Positions 1 through 8,918 of a DNA stretch of 64,000 nucleotides are shown here, one piece after another. The DNA is from JASEGV01 sp947085405 (GTDB taxonomy: Bacteria; Bacteroidota; Ignavibacteria; UBA10030; BY39). The stretch's first letter is position 1; each line of letters begins with the position of its first letter. Both the position numbers and the translations under genes were made by a program. Location: NCBI GenBank assembly GCA_947085405.1, contig CAMTWO010000014.1, forward strand, positions 1 through 64,000, written 5' to 3'. The notes below the pieces were generated by a model. The model made no database searches. It saw nothing but the letters and a program-made list of their open reading frames with translations, and had not been told where the DNA came from.

Positions 1-132
1 AGGTCGGATTTGTAATCCGACTCATCAAGCAGTAGGTCGGATTTGTAATCCGACTCACTGGGCGGTAGGTCGGATTTGTAATCCGACTCATCAAGCAGTA
101 GGTCGGATTTGTAATCCGACTCACTGGGCGGT
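1..132. repeat. 66-bp tandem repeat (2 copies) of REP-like palindromes
   Basis: Two 66-bp units (1-66 and 67-132) are essentially identical. Each contains two copies of the palindrome GTCGGATTTGTAATCCGAC, at 3-21, 36-54, 69-87 and 102-120. Each has 8-bp arms around a TGT loop. The spacers alternate between TCATCAAGCAGTAG and TCACTGGGCGGTAG. The array begins at the window edge, so it may continue upstream. Short paired palindromes next to a RAYT transposase are the usual arrangement of REP/BIME elements. Confidence 0.9.
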
Positions 133-173
133 AGGTCGGAATGCAATTCCGACTTACTATCCGACTTACTGTC
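133..173. repeat. REP-like unit downstream of the RAYT gene
   Basis: This is a variant palindrome, GTCGGAATGCAATTCCGAC (135-153), followed by TTACTATCCGACTTACTGTC. The same composite of palindrome, TTACTRTC and CYGACTTACT recurs in the same orientation at 856-895 and, slightly diverged, at 3933-3970. The stop codon of the RAYT gene lies inside this unit. Confidence 0.85.
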
Positions 174-801
174 TAACCAACAGTCCCGGTTTTACATAAG
201 TCCATTGCCAATCTTTCCAAGCTTGAACAAATCCGGCTTTTACTGGATTTTCGAGTATATACCAGATGAAACGGTATAAGTCTTCTTCATTTCTTACAAA
301 ATGGTCGAAGCTTTCATCTTGCCAAAAAGCACCTGAACGCTCGAGGATAAAATTGCATTTCCGTGCTGTAAATCTTTTTATAGATTGAAGAATTTTAAAA
401 ATCTGTATATCATCTCTTATAAGTTCAAACAGTAAGTGAACATGATTTGGCATAATACAACAAGATAAGAGATTATAGTTTTTACAATCGTAGTAAAGAA
501 TTGCATCCATAACAATCTGTGCTAAACGAGAATCTCTTAACCAAAATGGTCCTGTCCGATTACAATTCAATTCATTTTCGAATTGTTCAAAGTATTTTAT
601 ATAAATTTCATCAACATCTTTTTGTAGTGCGTTACCAATTTGTTCTAAATTATTCTTCAAATTTGCGTTTAATTTTTCTATCACGTTTTGCGGAAGTGAA
701 TTTTTTAGTCGAAAAGTAATGAAGTAGCTACCCAAGCCCGGTTGAAAATGAGGCAGATGCCTTCGATAAAAAACGGGCACATTATTTTTTATTGAATTCA
801 T
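166..801 (-). CDS. REP-associated tyrosine transposase (RAYT, Y1_Tnp/IS200-like)
   Basis: The protein has 211 residues. The HUH motif is visible as MPNHVH near residue 119, preceded by an N-terminal YFITFRL strand. The C-terminal part has the family block SGAFWQDESFDHFVRNEEDL and RFIWYILENPVKAG, which carries the candidate nucleophilic tyrosines. RAYTs are single-copy, domesticated relatives of IS200/IS605 transposases. They cut single-stranded DNA at REP hairpins and are thought to spread them. The gene is flanked on both sides by palindromic repeats with GTCGG arms, the expected substrate. Its last two codons and TAA stop fall inside the downstream repeat. The fold and motifs look intact. 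Activity is inferred. Confidence 0.9.
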   Translation of the reverse strand: MNSIKNNVPVFYRRHLPHFQPGLGSYFITFRLKNSLPQNVIEKLNANLKNNLEQIGNALQKDVDEIYIKYFEQFENELNCNRTGPFWLRDSRLAQIVMDAILYYDCKNYNLLSCCIMPNHVHLLFELIRDDIQIFKILQSIKRFTARKCNFILERSGAFWQDESFDHFVRNEEDLYRFIWYILENPVKAGFVQAWKDWQWTYVKPGLLVRQ

Positions 802-821
802 ATATTTTTTTTATTCGTTGT

Positions 822-895
822 AGGTCGGATTTGTAATCCGACTTATTTTCTAAATGTCGGAATACAATTCCGACTTACTGTCCGACTTACTATCA
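822..895. repeat. REP-like pair upstream of the RAYT gene
   Basis: One palindrome (824-842) is identical to those in the first array. A second variant (856-874) reads GTCGGAATACAATTCCGAC and is followed by TTACTGTCCGACTTACTATC. It sits between the RAYT start and the end of the next gene. The TGA stop of that gene (893-895) overlaps the last bases of the repeat. Confidence 0.85.
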
Positions 896-3800
896 AGATT
901 TTTCAACAATTTTAATTTCGTCTTCGGTTAAGCCGTAAAGCTGATACACGATTTCGTTTATTCTGTTTTCGCAATAATCAATTTTACTTTGAAGTTGGTT
1001 TATTTTTGTTTGCAGTTTTGTTTTCGTTTTTTCTATATTCAGTTTTAGCAACTGGTCAACGAGTTGGACTATTTCATCGTGGTTCGCTTTAACTTCTTTT
1101 CCATTGAGGTCAATTGTTGGGAAAGGAAGTTGACCTATTTGTCTTGCTTGAATTTCGCTAAAAACCTTTTTAGTTGATTTCAAAAATTTATTGTAGTAAT
1201 AATTGATGAGTTTAGAATTGAAAACAGCCAAAATGAATTTAATATCGTATTCAGCCTCTTCTTTTTTATTTATAGCAACCAATGTATTTAAAGCATAAAA
1301 TTGTTTATCATCAAGTGTTGCAATGAGAGAGGCGGATACACGCCTGAAATATATTTTTTCTTTTGAAAGAAAAATATCCTCTCTTTTGCAACTGTGGATT
1401 GCATTTATATCATACTTCAAATATTTTCCTGCCCAATTTGTTTGATACCTATTTATTTCTCTACCGTCCAAAACTGGTTTATAGTTCGTATTAATTTTTT
1501 TGTCAAATATATAAGCGGCTCTATCGGATTTTAATGCGATTGCCTGATTTATTTCTCCGATGTCATTAAATGTTAAAATGCAATTTTTATCAATCCTACT
1601 TTTTATTTGTGCGTCTGCTTCATTATAGCTTACACTAAATTGGTTTTTATGGGTTAGTTTAAAAGTTTCCTGACTGACTAATTTCTCTGAATAGATAAGG
1701 TCTTTATCGCAAAACATAATTTTTGTTTTTGCCTTTGAAGAATAATTGGTTAAAATTAATGTGGTCGTTTCAACAACTGCATCTGCAAAAACAAGTTTTT
1801 CATAAGAAACAATATTATCAATGTGTGTCGTCTTTAGAATTAAGTTCCGTAATTCCTGGTAATATTCCTGTGTTAAAATTGTATTTGGAATAATGAAACC
1901 CAGTTTACCATTTGCAGTAAGAAGATTTATTCCTTTTTCAATAAAAAATCCAAAAGTGTTCATTCTGCCCATTGATGAACAATATTTATTAAGTAGATAT
2001 TTTTTTTGTTCGTCATCAAACCAATCGAACATAGCAAGTTGAATATAAGGCGGATTTCCAATTACAACATCAAAACCACCTCTAATTATTCTTTGATAAT
2101 TGGCTTTGGGTTCGTTCAGCAGTTCTAATTTTTCGACTAATTCTGAAGAGTATTCTAATACTTTTTTGGCGTGTGTTTTGGCTTGCTGGGCAATTGTTTT
2201 CAACTCTTCCTTTATATTTATATCTTCTCTTTTATCTTTAAATACTTCCGGAAATTCTCTTTGCCAATTGAAAGGTTTTATTTTTCCGTCTCCAAAATCC
2301 AATTGCGAGGCATAAAAATCGGTATCAATTAAACTATTTCCGCTCTTAATGTTATTTTCAAGGTCGGGCAAAATTCTTTCGTTAAACATCTTTAACTGGT
2401 GATTGATGCTCGCTTCTGTTTCGCCCTCCATACATTTCAAAAGTAAACTCAACTTGGTAACTTCCACCGCGTTCACATCAATGTCCACACCAAAAATGTT
2501 ATTGAGCAAAATTCTTTTCTTCTCGTTTGTAGTTAGATTTCCTTCCGGCGTAAGCAACTCACCCCTTGTCCCTCTTTGAGGGAGAGTGGAATTATCTTGC
2601 TGCTTGCCTTTTGCCGTTTGCTTAAGCAAACGGTAATAATAATTTTTGTGGTAGTCCAATAGATATTGATAAGCACCCAACAAAAAACTACCGCTTCCGC
2701 AAGCCGGGTCAACAATTTTTATGTTGCTGATTTCTTTTGGAGACATCCCGCTGATGAGTTTTCCGACTGTGTTTTGAACAATGTATTCCACGATGTATTG
2801 AGGCGTGTAATAAACTCCACCCGCTTTTCTGACTTCGGGCTTTTCCTCAATTTTGGCGTGGTATGCAGGAGTAATGCGTATTACTTTTCCGAGAAACTGC
2901 TCGTAGGCGCTTCCTAAAATTTCAACCGATAAAACAGAAAATTCGTAAGGCGATTCGGGGTAATACAATTCATTGATAATCGTCTTCATTACTTTGTTAT
3001 CAATTTCCAGATGCTTACTGATTTGGTCTTTGTTGAAATCAAAAAGTCCTGAATTGTATTTTTCGTCTGCTCTGCAGAACTGTTCAAAAAGATTTTTGTA
3101 AAAGTCGCCCTGCTTAATGGCATCCTTTAAATTTCCGTATGGCTCAACGCTTCTGTCCTCTGCAATGCGCAGGAAAATAATTCTGTCGATGGTCTGCTGA
3201 ACGGCAAAATTTATTTCGTCCTCGTCAAGTTTTTGGTTGTTTAATGCAATACTCGTTGCAAGATATGTCCGCCACCTGTCGAGCGATTGGAGAAAATCTT
3301 TGTCAACGGTAGCCGTTCCTTTTTTGTAAGTGTCGCTTTGCACGAACTTGTCGAAACTGCCTTTCAGCACTCGCTCTTTGCTAAAAGTTTCCCAGATGAA
3401 ATCGAACTCCTTCAGGTAATCGCGAAAAGCGATATACGTTATCCTTGCTGTTGATGCTTTGTCTGTGGGTTTTGGTTTTTTAGTGCAGTCATAAACAGAG
3501 AACTCCTCAAAGTCGGTGATGATTGAAACGGGAAGTTTCGCACTCCAACCGTATCTGCGAATTTGATATGCAGACGGAATTTCTTCTTTTACTGATAGAC
3601 TTGGTTTTTTTGCCTCAACAAAAAACAGACGCTTGCCGCCAACCAAACGAAAGGAGTAGTCGGGCGCTTTTGTCGCTCCCCCAACCTTTACTCTGTCTTC
3701 GTGAATTACTTCGCGGTAAGATTCAGCGTAACCTTGCTCATTGTCGATGTCCCAACCCAACGCTTTGAAAAACGGGTCGATGAAATCCCGCCGTGTCTGC

Positions 3801-3898
3801 GTTTCGTTGTAGTCGGATTTTTTGTAGGAATCGTATTGGTCTGTAAACCGCTCTACTAATTCCGAAATTTTCTTGTATGCTGTGTCTTTATTTACCAT
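893..3898 (-). CDS. Type IIG restriction-modification enzyme (Eco57I-like, N6-adenine methyltransferase)
   Basis: The protein has 1001 residues and combines cleavage, methylation and recognition. The N-terminal region carries a PD-(D/E)XK-type nuclease signature, PDYSF followed by LFFVEAKKPS near residues 79-100. The gamma-class methyltransferase core has motif I DPACGSGSFLLGAY near residue 395 and motif IV IGNPPYIQL near residue 608. The C-terminal third, with GREINRY and QIGQLPFP blocks, resembles TaqI/Eco57I-type specificity domains. No separate R or S subunit is adjacent, as expected for type IIG. The gene is bracketed by REP-like units of the same family and orientation at 856-895 and 3931-3970, which hints at shared mobility with the RAYT gene. 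The recognition sequence cannot be read from the protein. Confidence 0.88.
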   Translation of the reverse strand: MVNKDTAYKKISELVERFTDQYDSYKKSDYNETQTRRDFIDPFFKALGWDIDNEQGYAESYREVIHEDRVKVGGATKAPDYSFRLVGGKRLFFVEAKKPSLSVKEEIPSAYQIRRYGWSAKLPVSIITDFEEFSVYDCTKKPKPTDKASTARITYIAFRDYLKEFDFIWETFSKERVLKGSFDKFVQSDTYKKGTATVDKDFLQSLDRWRTYLATSIALNNQKLDEDEINFAVQQTIDRIIFLRIAEDRSVEPYGNLKDAIKQGDFYKNLFEQFCRADEKYNSGLFDFNKDQISKHLEIDNKVMKTIINELYYPESPYEFSVLSVEILGSAYEQFLGKVIRITPAYHAKIEEKPEVRKAGGVYYTPQYIVEYIVQNTVGKLISGMSPKEISNIKIVDPACGSGSFLLGAYQYLLDYHKNYYYRLLKQTAKGKQQDNSTLPQRGTRGELLTPEGNLTTNEKKRILLNNIFGVDIDVNAVEVTKLSLLLKCMEGETEASINHQLKMFNERILPDLENNIKSGNSLIDTDFYASQLDFGDGKIKPFNWQREFPEVFKDKREDINIKEELKTIAQQAKTHAKKVLEYSSELVEKLELLNEPKANYQRIIRGGFDVVIGNPPYIQLAMFDWFDDEQKKYLLNKYCSSMGRMNTFGFFIEKGINLLTANGKLGFIIPNTILTQEYYQELRNLILKTTHIDNIVSYEKLVFADAVVETTTLILTNYSSKAKTKIMFCDKDLIYSEKLVSQETFKLTHKNQFSVSYNEADAQIKSRIDKNCILTFNDIGEINQAIALKSDRAAYIFDKKINTNYKPVLDGREINRYQTNWAGKYLKYDINAIHSCKREDIFLSKEKIYFRRVSASLIATLDDKQFYALNTLVAINKKEEAEYDIKFILAVFNSKLINYYYNKFLKSTKKVFSEIQARQIGQLPFPTIDLNGKEVKANHDEIVQLVDQLLKLNIEKTKTKLQTKINQLQSKIDYCENRINEIVYQLYGLTEDEIKIVEKS

Positions 3899-3930
3899 TC
3901 TGATTTGATGTAAATTGTTTTCTATAATGT

Positions 3931-3970
3931 AGGTCGGATTAGAAAATCCGACTTACTATCTGACTTACTG
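3931..3970. repeat. REP-like unit between the type IIG gene and the SulP gene
   Basis: The palindrome GTCGGATTAGAAAATCCGAC (3933-3952) is followed by TTACTATCTGACTTACTG. It is the same composite as at 135-173 and 856-895, with the loop changed to AGAA. The SulP stop codon starts at the very next base. Confidence 0.85.
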
Positions 3971-5650
3971 CTATTTTGAGTTGGATAAAATTGTCTTAAC
4001 GTCCTGAACGGCATCATCAAATTTCTCAAAACAGTGCTGACGACCAACTTTATCGAGTATTCCAAGTTGATCAAGCGTCTTTCGTACATTAGGATTGAGG
4101 CTCGTTAGCAATACAACTGTGCCTCTACTCTTCGCCTTATTAACGAGGTCTTCAAGGGCAAAGGCGCCGGACAGATCAATCATAGGCACCCTTCTTAAGC
4201 GAATAATCAGTACATCAAAGTGGACTAACCGTTCGATTGTTCTAAAGAGTGTATCAGCCGTGCCAAAAAAAAGCGGGCCCTCAGGACGCAAAATTAAGAT
4301 GCGTTCTTTAAGTGCTGGTGGTATCAAATCCTCGCCGGGCCACGTATCTTTTATATCAGTCAGACTGACCACATCATTCTTATACAGATCACTCATCTCT
4401 TGAACAAACCGGAAAAATGCTATGGCAAGACCAATCCCCATTGCCACTAAAAGGTCAATTGACACCGTAACCACTAAAACTGTCCAGAAACAAATTTTAT
4501 CCGTTAATGGTATTCGCCGAAGGACAGGCAATACTCGATAGTCGAGTATATCGATTCCAATTTTGACAAGAATGCCTGCCAGACATGCCATCGGGATTAT
4601 GGAGGCGAATGGAGCAAGTCCCAGTACAATCGCCAATAACACAGCGCCGTGAGTTAAAGCAGCCAGTGGCGATTTAGCGCCGCATCTGATATTGGCAACC
4701 GTTCTCATTGTAGCGGTGGCGGTAGCTAAACCACCGAACATACCTGCCGCAACATTAGCTACACCCTGCCCGAAAATTTCCCGGTCGCTGCTGTGACGTT
4801 CGCCTGTCATGTTATCAGCCACCAGACAAGTCATCAACGAGTCAAAGATAGCTAATCCTGCCAGCGCTACTGCCGGGGCAATCATCAATGATATTCGTGA
4901 CAGATCGGGTAAATAAAATTGCGGCAAGCCAGTCGGAATATCTCCTAAATAAGCAATATCAAAACCTAACAGATTTGCAATAGCGGTGCCTACTATCAGC
5001 CCAACAAGAGGTCCGGGCAACCATGTTATCCTCGCAATCCGGGGCCAGATAAGAATTGTGCCGAATGTGGCTGCAGAAACTAACAAAGCTTCTATCTTAA
5101 AATTGGTCAACATAATTGGGATGGATTTAAACGCAGCTCCAATTGACGACTGACCGGGAAGTCCAAAAAAAGGGTTTATTTGAAGAATAATGATAATTAA
5201 ACCGATACCGCACATAAATCCTGAAATAACCGAATAAGGAGTGTAATAAATAAATCGTCCGACCCTGAACAGTGCTATCGCGATCATTATGATACCACTT
5301 AGTACAACAATTCCAAAAGCAAATACGAGATCGGGACCGCCATCGGGAAGTCTGTAGTTTTGCATAATTGCAGCAAGCTGAACTGTTAGAGGACCGGTCG
5401 GTCCGCTGACGGCTATATTAGAACCCCCAAACAACCCAACAAAAATACCTCCGCATATTGCTCCCCATACACCTGTGATAGCCCCTAATCCTGATGCTAC
5501 TCCGAATGCTAAAGCCAAAGGCAATGCAATAACCGCTACTGTCAGCCCTGCCAGTAGGTCAACACGCACATTGCTGCCCATAACACGGATATTGTGCCAT
5601 GGATTAAATTCTGATAGATAATTTAATACAGTCTTTCTATCAATTTTCAT
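3971..5650 (-). CDS. SulP-family inorganic anion transporter with STAS domain
   Basis: The protein has 559 residues, typical of bacterial SulP (SLC26) proteins. It starts with a short cytoplasmic tail (NPWHNIRV), followed by about a dozen hydrophobic segments. The first contains VAVIALPLALAFGVASGLG, and a SGPTGPLTVQLAA segment follows. The C-terminal STAS domain runs from about residue 440, with LRRVPMIDLSGAFALEDLV, where other STAS proteins have the DxSG-type loop. Family members carry sulfate, bicarbonate or C4-dicarboxylates at the inner membrane. No sulfate-assimilation or carbonic anhydrase gene is adjacent, so the substrate is unknown. The gene is monocistronic as far as visible. Confidence 0.92.
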   Translation of the reverse strand: MKIDRKTVLNYLSEFNPWHNIRVMGSNVRVDLLAGLTVAVIALPLALAFGVASGLGAITGVWGAICGGIFVGLFGGSNIAVSGPTGPLTVQLAAIMQNYRLPDGGPDLVFAFGIVVLSGIIMIAIALFRVGRFIYYTPYSVISGFMCGIGLIIIILQINPFFGLPGQSSIGAAFKSIPIMLTNFKIEALLVSAATFGTILIWPRIARITWLPGPLVGLIVGTAIANLLGFDIAYLGDIPTGLPQFYLPDLSRISLMIAPAVALAGLAIFDSLMTCLVADNMTGERHSSDREIFGQGVANVAAGMFGGLATATATMRTVANIRCGAKSPLAALTHGAVLLAIVLGLAPFASIIPMACLAGILVKIGIDILDYRVLPVLRRIPLTDKICFWTVLVVTVSIDLLVAMGIGLAIAFFRFVQEMSDLYKNDVVSLTDIKDTWPGEDLIPPALKERILILRPEGPLFFGTADTLFRTIERLVHFDVLIIRLRRVPMIDLSGAFALEDLVNKAKSRGTVVLLTSLNPNVRKTLDQLGILDKVGRQHCFEKFDDAVQDVKTILSNSK

Positions 5651-5856
5651 ATTTTATAAGTTCAGATTATGTTGTGAGATTAAAATCGTAAGTCTCAAAT
5701 GTAGTCAAAAAGTAGTTTTAATTTGTCGAAAATGTCCGCAAGTTATTAACGGTCAAAGTCGGACGGAGCAGTTTTTTAGCATTGCAGTTAACGGTTCGGG
5801 GCTTGGCGAAGTGGCGGATTAAATGCTCGTCATTGTCCCTCCGCTACAAAGTTTAT
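5651..5856. other. Intergenic region with GC-rich structured block
   Basis: There is no coding sequence. The block at about 5788-5865 has a GTTAACGGTTCGGGGCTTGGCG stretch in two halves, then GTGGCGG, and CCTCCGCTAC about 20 bases on, which can fold into an imperfect hairpin. Just beyond it, TTAAATGCTCGTCATTGTC is repeated imperfectly as TTTAATGCTCATCACTTTC, the latter forming the 3' end of the methyltransferase gene. Similar blocks lie behind accessory genes in some Bacteroidetes, from memory only. Confidence 0.4.
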
Positions 5857-7065
5857 TTAATGCTCATCACTTTCCCCTCGCACTGAAACCGCCATTTCGA
5901 TAAGCCCTTGTTGTGTGCTGTGCTTCTTTTTCTTTTCTGTCCAAAGTTGAAAGTCGGTCTGCGAAATAAACAAGTCGCCTTTAATGTTGTAGAGTTTTTC
6001 TGTCGTGGCTTTAATTGCTTCGTCTGATTGGTCAATGCCTATCCAATGTCTACCGTTGATTTGTGCGGCTTTCAAAGTTGTCCCGCTACCGCAAAAACAG
6101 TCAAGCACGATGCTGTTTTCGTTGGAAGAAGTTTTTACGATGATGTCAAGCAAGTCGGGATTTTTTTCTGTCGGATAAACGGGATATTGTGGGTCTTTAA
6201 ATTCCCAAATGTCTTGCATTCGTTTTCCTTCTTGCTCGTCAAAGTAAATTATTTTTCGTGGATTTCCATTGTCGCTCCATTCAATTAATCCTTCATTGTC
6301 CCATTGCTCCAAAATTTTTACATCGCTTCTCCAGTGTCTGCCTTTTGGTGGCTCAATACCTTTGAATGGTTTAGAGGACTTTCCAATTTTCGTTTCTCCA
6401 GGTGCGTGTAATGGAATTGTCGTGTAGTGTCTGCCGTCTTTATCTTTCTTTGGAAATAGTTTTAGTTTGTCTGCTTCGGTGTAGGTAATTATTGGTTCGT
6501 TCCAAATTAAGTTGTCGGATTTGGAATAAAAAAGAATTAGGTCTTTCATATTTCCATATCCTTTACGACTGAAATTTTTGGGATTACATTTTATTCTTGC
6601 AATGTCGTTTCGGAAATTTTCAATTCCAAAAACTTCGTCCATCATCACTTTTACATAATGTCCAATCTTGTAATCAATGTGTAAATAGATTGAACCCTTG
6701 TCCGACAAAAGCATTTTCAGAAGCGATAATCTCTCTCGTAAAAATTCAATAAAGGCAGCACCTTTCAAAGTGTCTTTGTAAGCAACTGTTCCGTTTGAAC
6801 TGTTGCTGATTGTGTTTGCTCTGCCCTCTGAAATTGTAAAAGTATTGTTGGTTGCAAATGGCGGGTCAATGTAAATTAAATCAACTTTTCCTTTTAAACT
6901 GTGATTGGTAATGAGATGTTTTAATGCAATTAAATTGTTGCATTGAATAAGTAAATTTTTACTGTTAGTCCCGATTGTATCGGGATGTTGCGGATATAAT
7001 TCAACATTGGGAATGCTGTCAAAAATTTCTTGCTCTGTCCTTTTATTTTTATAATGTAGTTTCAT
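5857..7065 (-). CDS. Type II DNA methyltransferase, beta class (N6-adenine or N4-cytosine)
   Basis: The protein has 402 residues. Motif IV, YIDPPFATNNTF, is at about residues 65-76 and comes before the SAM-binding motif I, VLDCFCGSGTTLKAA, near residue 320. This order (IV, target recognition, I) defines the beta class. The middle part, with KPFKGIEPPKGRHWRSD and LIEWSDNG, is typical of type II/III Mod-like enzymes. The gene begins 6 bp after the stop of the gene encoding a putative endonuclease, so the pair forms a transcriptionally coupled R-M operon with the nuclease first. DPPF does not fix the methylated base. No helicase-nuclease Res subunit is present, so a type III system is unlikely. 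Confidence 0.88.
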   Translation of the reverse strand: MKLHYKNKRTEQEIFDSIPNVELYPQHPDTIGTNSKNLLIQCNNLIALKHLITNHSLKGKVDLIYIDPPFATNNTFTISEGRANTISNSSNGTVAYKDTLKGAAFIEFLRERLSLLKMLLSDKGSIYLHIDYKIGHYVKVMMDEVFGIENFRNDIARIKCNPKNFSRKGYGNMKDLILFYSKSDNLIWNEPIITYTEADKLKLFPKKDKDGRHYTTIPLHAPGETKIGKSSKPFKGIEPPKGRHWRSDVKILEQWDNEGLIEWSDNGNPRKIIYFDEQEGKRMQDIWEFKDPQYPVYPTEKNPDLLDIIVKTSSNENSIVLDCFCGSGTTLKAAQINGRHWIGIDQSDEAIKATTEKLYNIKGDLFISQTDFQLWTEKKKKHSTQQGLIEMAVSVRGESDEH

Positions 7066-7071
7066 TGCAGT

Positions 7072-7854
7072 TTAGATTTGGTAAAGAAATTCACGGAGAA
7101 CTAAACTGCTCAATATATTCAAGTCCTTATACTTGGTGGAAATATCTTTGTACATCTTGTTTTTGCTTTTGATGTATAACACTCCGTCAAGGATTGCAAT
7201 TTTAATTGCCTTAACATTTTTTGCTTTTACTGTGCTGATAGCGTCATTGAACTGTGCGTTCTGATGTCCGCCAAAGTCGGTGAGAAATTTCGCTTCACCA
7301 ATTACATACTTTCCGTTGAAGCGTCCGATAAAATCAAGTCCTTTGGAATGTTTGTAATTGAGTTCGTCATAAGCAAAATCCATTAACTGCTTGTCGCTTC
7401 CATTGAGAATTGCGTCTTTTTTATTTTTTGTGAAGTCGTCAAGTGAAACGGGTTGTATGCCCAACGATTTATTGTTTAACCACCGTCTGAAAAAAGGTCC
7501 AATTTGTCGGTTGGTTTCTTTTGGCTCACTGCAACGCTCCAAGATTTTTGTAAGTCCCATTTCGTAAAGCCGTCCGCAAATTCGGTTAATCGTTTTTGGG
7601 TTTCGCTCAATGGAAGTTTTATCTCTTTTAAGGTAAGCAATGTAACTGTCCTTGATTGGAAATAAATTAAGTTTGAGAAGTTCTTTGATTAATGTGTCGT
7701 TATTCTTTTTCTTAAAAGCGGCTTCAATCTTTTCCCAACTGTCCTCGTTTATTTCTCGGATACCTTCGGGAATGGTCGGATATACTTGGAAAAGGTCGTC
7801 CAAGTAGGATTTTTGATTAGCGTATTCGATACTTAATTGTGTCCAGTAATTCAT
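7072..7854 (-). CDS. Putative type II restriction endonuclease (PD-(D/E)XK)
   Basis: The protein has 260 residues. The C-terminal half carries a plausible catalytic centre: D174 in KGLDFIGRF, then E187 and K189 in YVIGEAKF, followed by GGHQNAQFNDA. D-x12-E-x-K with a hydrophobic strand before ExK matches the PD-(D/E)XK nuclease core. The N-terminal half is mostly helical and has no recognised domain. Its position directly upstream of a methyltransferase supports the assignment. I suspect a relationship to the Tsp45I-type family but cannot confirm it from the sequence. Recognition site unknown. Confidence 0.8.
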   Translation of the reverse strand: MNYWTQLSIEYANQKSYLDDLFQVYPTIPEGIREINEDSWEKIEAAFKKKNNDTLIKELLKLNLFPIKDSYIAYLKRDKTSIERNPKTINRICGRLYEMGLTKILERCSEPKETNRQIGPFFRRWLNNKSLGIQPVSLDDFTKNKKDAILNGSDKQLMDFAYDELNYKHSKGLDFIGRFNGKYVIGEAKFLTDFGGHQNAQFNDAISTVKAKNVKAIKIAILDGVLYIKSKNKMYKDISTKYKDLNILSSLVLREFLYQI

Positions 7855-8525
7855 TTGTCAAAGATAGAAAAAAGTAAATTGTCTTGCTGAAAAATTGCAA
7901 ATTACACGGTCGTCATAGCATAGCACATATCTAGCGTAAGTATGCATTGCGTTTTTATATAAACCTGAGTTAATATATATTTTTTTTAAGTTTCAGTCAA
8001 GTGTTTTTGAGCTGTCTAAAAAGTTATTGCGATACCGACTATTGTATTGAGAGATTGCTTCGTCACTTCGCTTTTCGCAATCTGCCTCTGGCGGACAATT
8101 TGCTTATTTTTTAGTCACCTTCTCAATAAAAACGTCCAAAATGACTAAAAAACGAAGATATTTACTTTCCCATTTAGTTCAGGGGATTTTCTATTTTGTC
8201 AGGGAACTTTCCCGAAACAGTTTTACCCCTTCCCAAACTCTTCTTTCCAAATCCCAAAATGGTTATTCCAAACCCCGATACATTTTTTTCCCTTCCTTCA
8301 TCTCTCCTCGGATTACAACATGTATCTGTTTCAATCCCACGTCCGCTCGCGGGATATCTCTCACAAGCGGGGGACTTATCTTAACAGGTGTAGGAATCCC
8401 CGCAACACTTTTTAACCTACCCGAAAACATTTTAAACCTTCAACATAGAGTTACAGGTTTTGGAAAAGTTATTTCGGGATTTTTCATTAACAATTCGGGA
8501 ACAAACCTATAAACAGATAAACAAT
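7855..8525. other. Non-coding, decayed stretch with inverted repeats
   Basis: I see no credible gene. Two inverted repeats are clear. AGATTGC (8052-8058) pairs with GCAATCT (8087-8093), a short hairpin of the TTGCTTCGTCACTTCGC type. An 11-bp perfect arm pair, TTTTTTAGTCA (8107-8117) and TGACTAAAAAA (8142-8152), encloses 24 bases. Open frames at 8141-8512 and 8196-8384 have low-complexity F/P/S-rich products. They may be degraded 5' parts of the pseudogene that follows. Confidence 0.5.
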
Positions 8526-8528
8526 TGA

Positions 8529-8759
8529 TTCTATCAGATTGAAAAACGCACTCGCGATAAAGTTGTAATACAAAGAAAGCGTGGTAACGAAACTAATTTT
8601 TCGTTATTAGGAAAAGATAACGTATCGCCTTATGAAGATAAGCGGGCAAGCGATAATCCCGATACACCCGAGACGCGCATATATCGTATGCGATATCTAA
8701 TAAAAGATAATGTAGTCGGGCAATGGTCAGATGAATCAAGGATTATCTGTTTGATTTAA
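8529..8759 (+). pseudogene. C-terminal remnant of a surface/structural protein of the fibronectin-like type
   Basis: An uninterrupted frame without a start codon runs from just after a TGA (8526-8528) to a TAA (8757-8759). It reads through VVIQRKRGNETNFSLLGKD, SPYEDKRASDNPDTPETRIY and RMRYLIKDNVVGQWSD. The order (beta strand, SPY.D.R, PETR.YR..Y, VGQWSD) matches, from memory, the C-terminal end of repeated Bacteroidetes proteins annotated as hypothetical or fibronectin type III-like. The absence of a start and the scrambled DNA upstream indicate a fragment on the plus strand, opposite to the local operons. Confidence 0.6.
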
Positions 8760-8918
8760 TTTCTTAAAAAAAAATCGGATTATAAGATTCTTATTTCTTA
8801 GGCAACCACGTGGAGAGAAATCGATTCGATGACTATCGTCAATCCTGCAAACGGGATTCGCAAAGTTACTTACAAGTTAGCTGCACGGAGTTTGCTAATT
8901 TTGAACTTTAGAATTAGC

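Noticed and set aside
5857..7854. Type III restriction system
   Set aside because: The methyltransferase looks Mod-like, but the partner is a 260-residue PD-(D/E)XK protein, without a helicase. It is a type II pair.
8320..8345. GTTTCAATCCC, like the end of a CRISPR repeat
   Set aside because: It occurs once, with no second copy at regular spacing and no cas gene in the window.
8141..8512. Plus-strand open frame of 123 codons
   Set aside because: The product is low-complexity (F, P, S, L), has no ribosome site and lies in decayed DNA. A second frame overlaps it. I treat it as non-coding or pseudogene debris.
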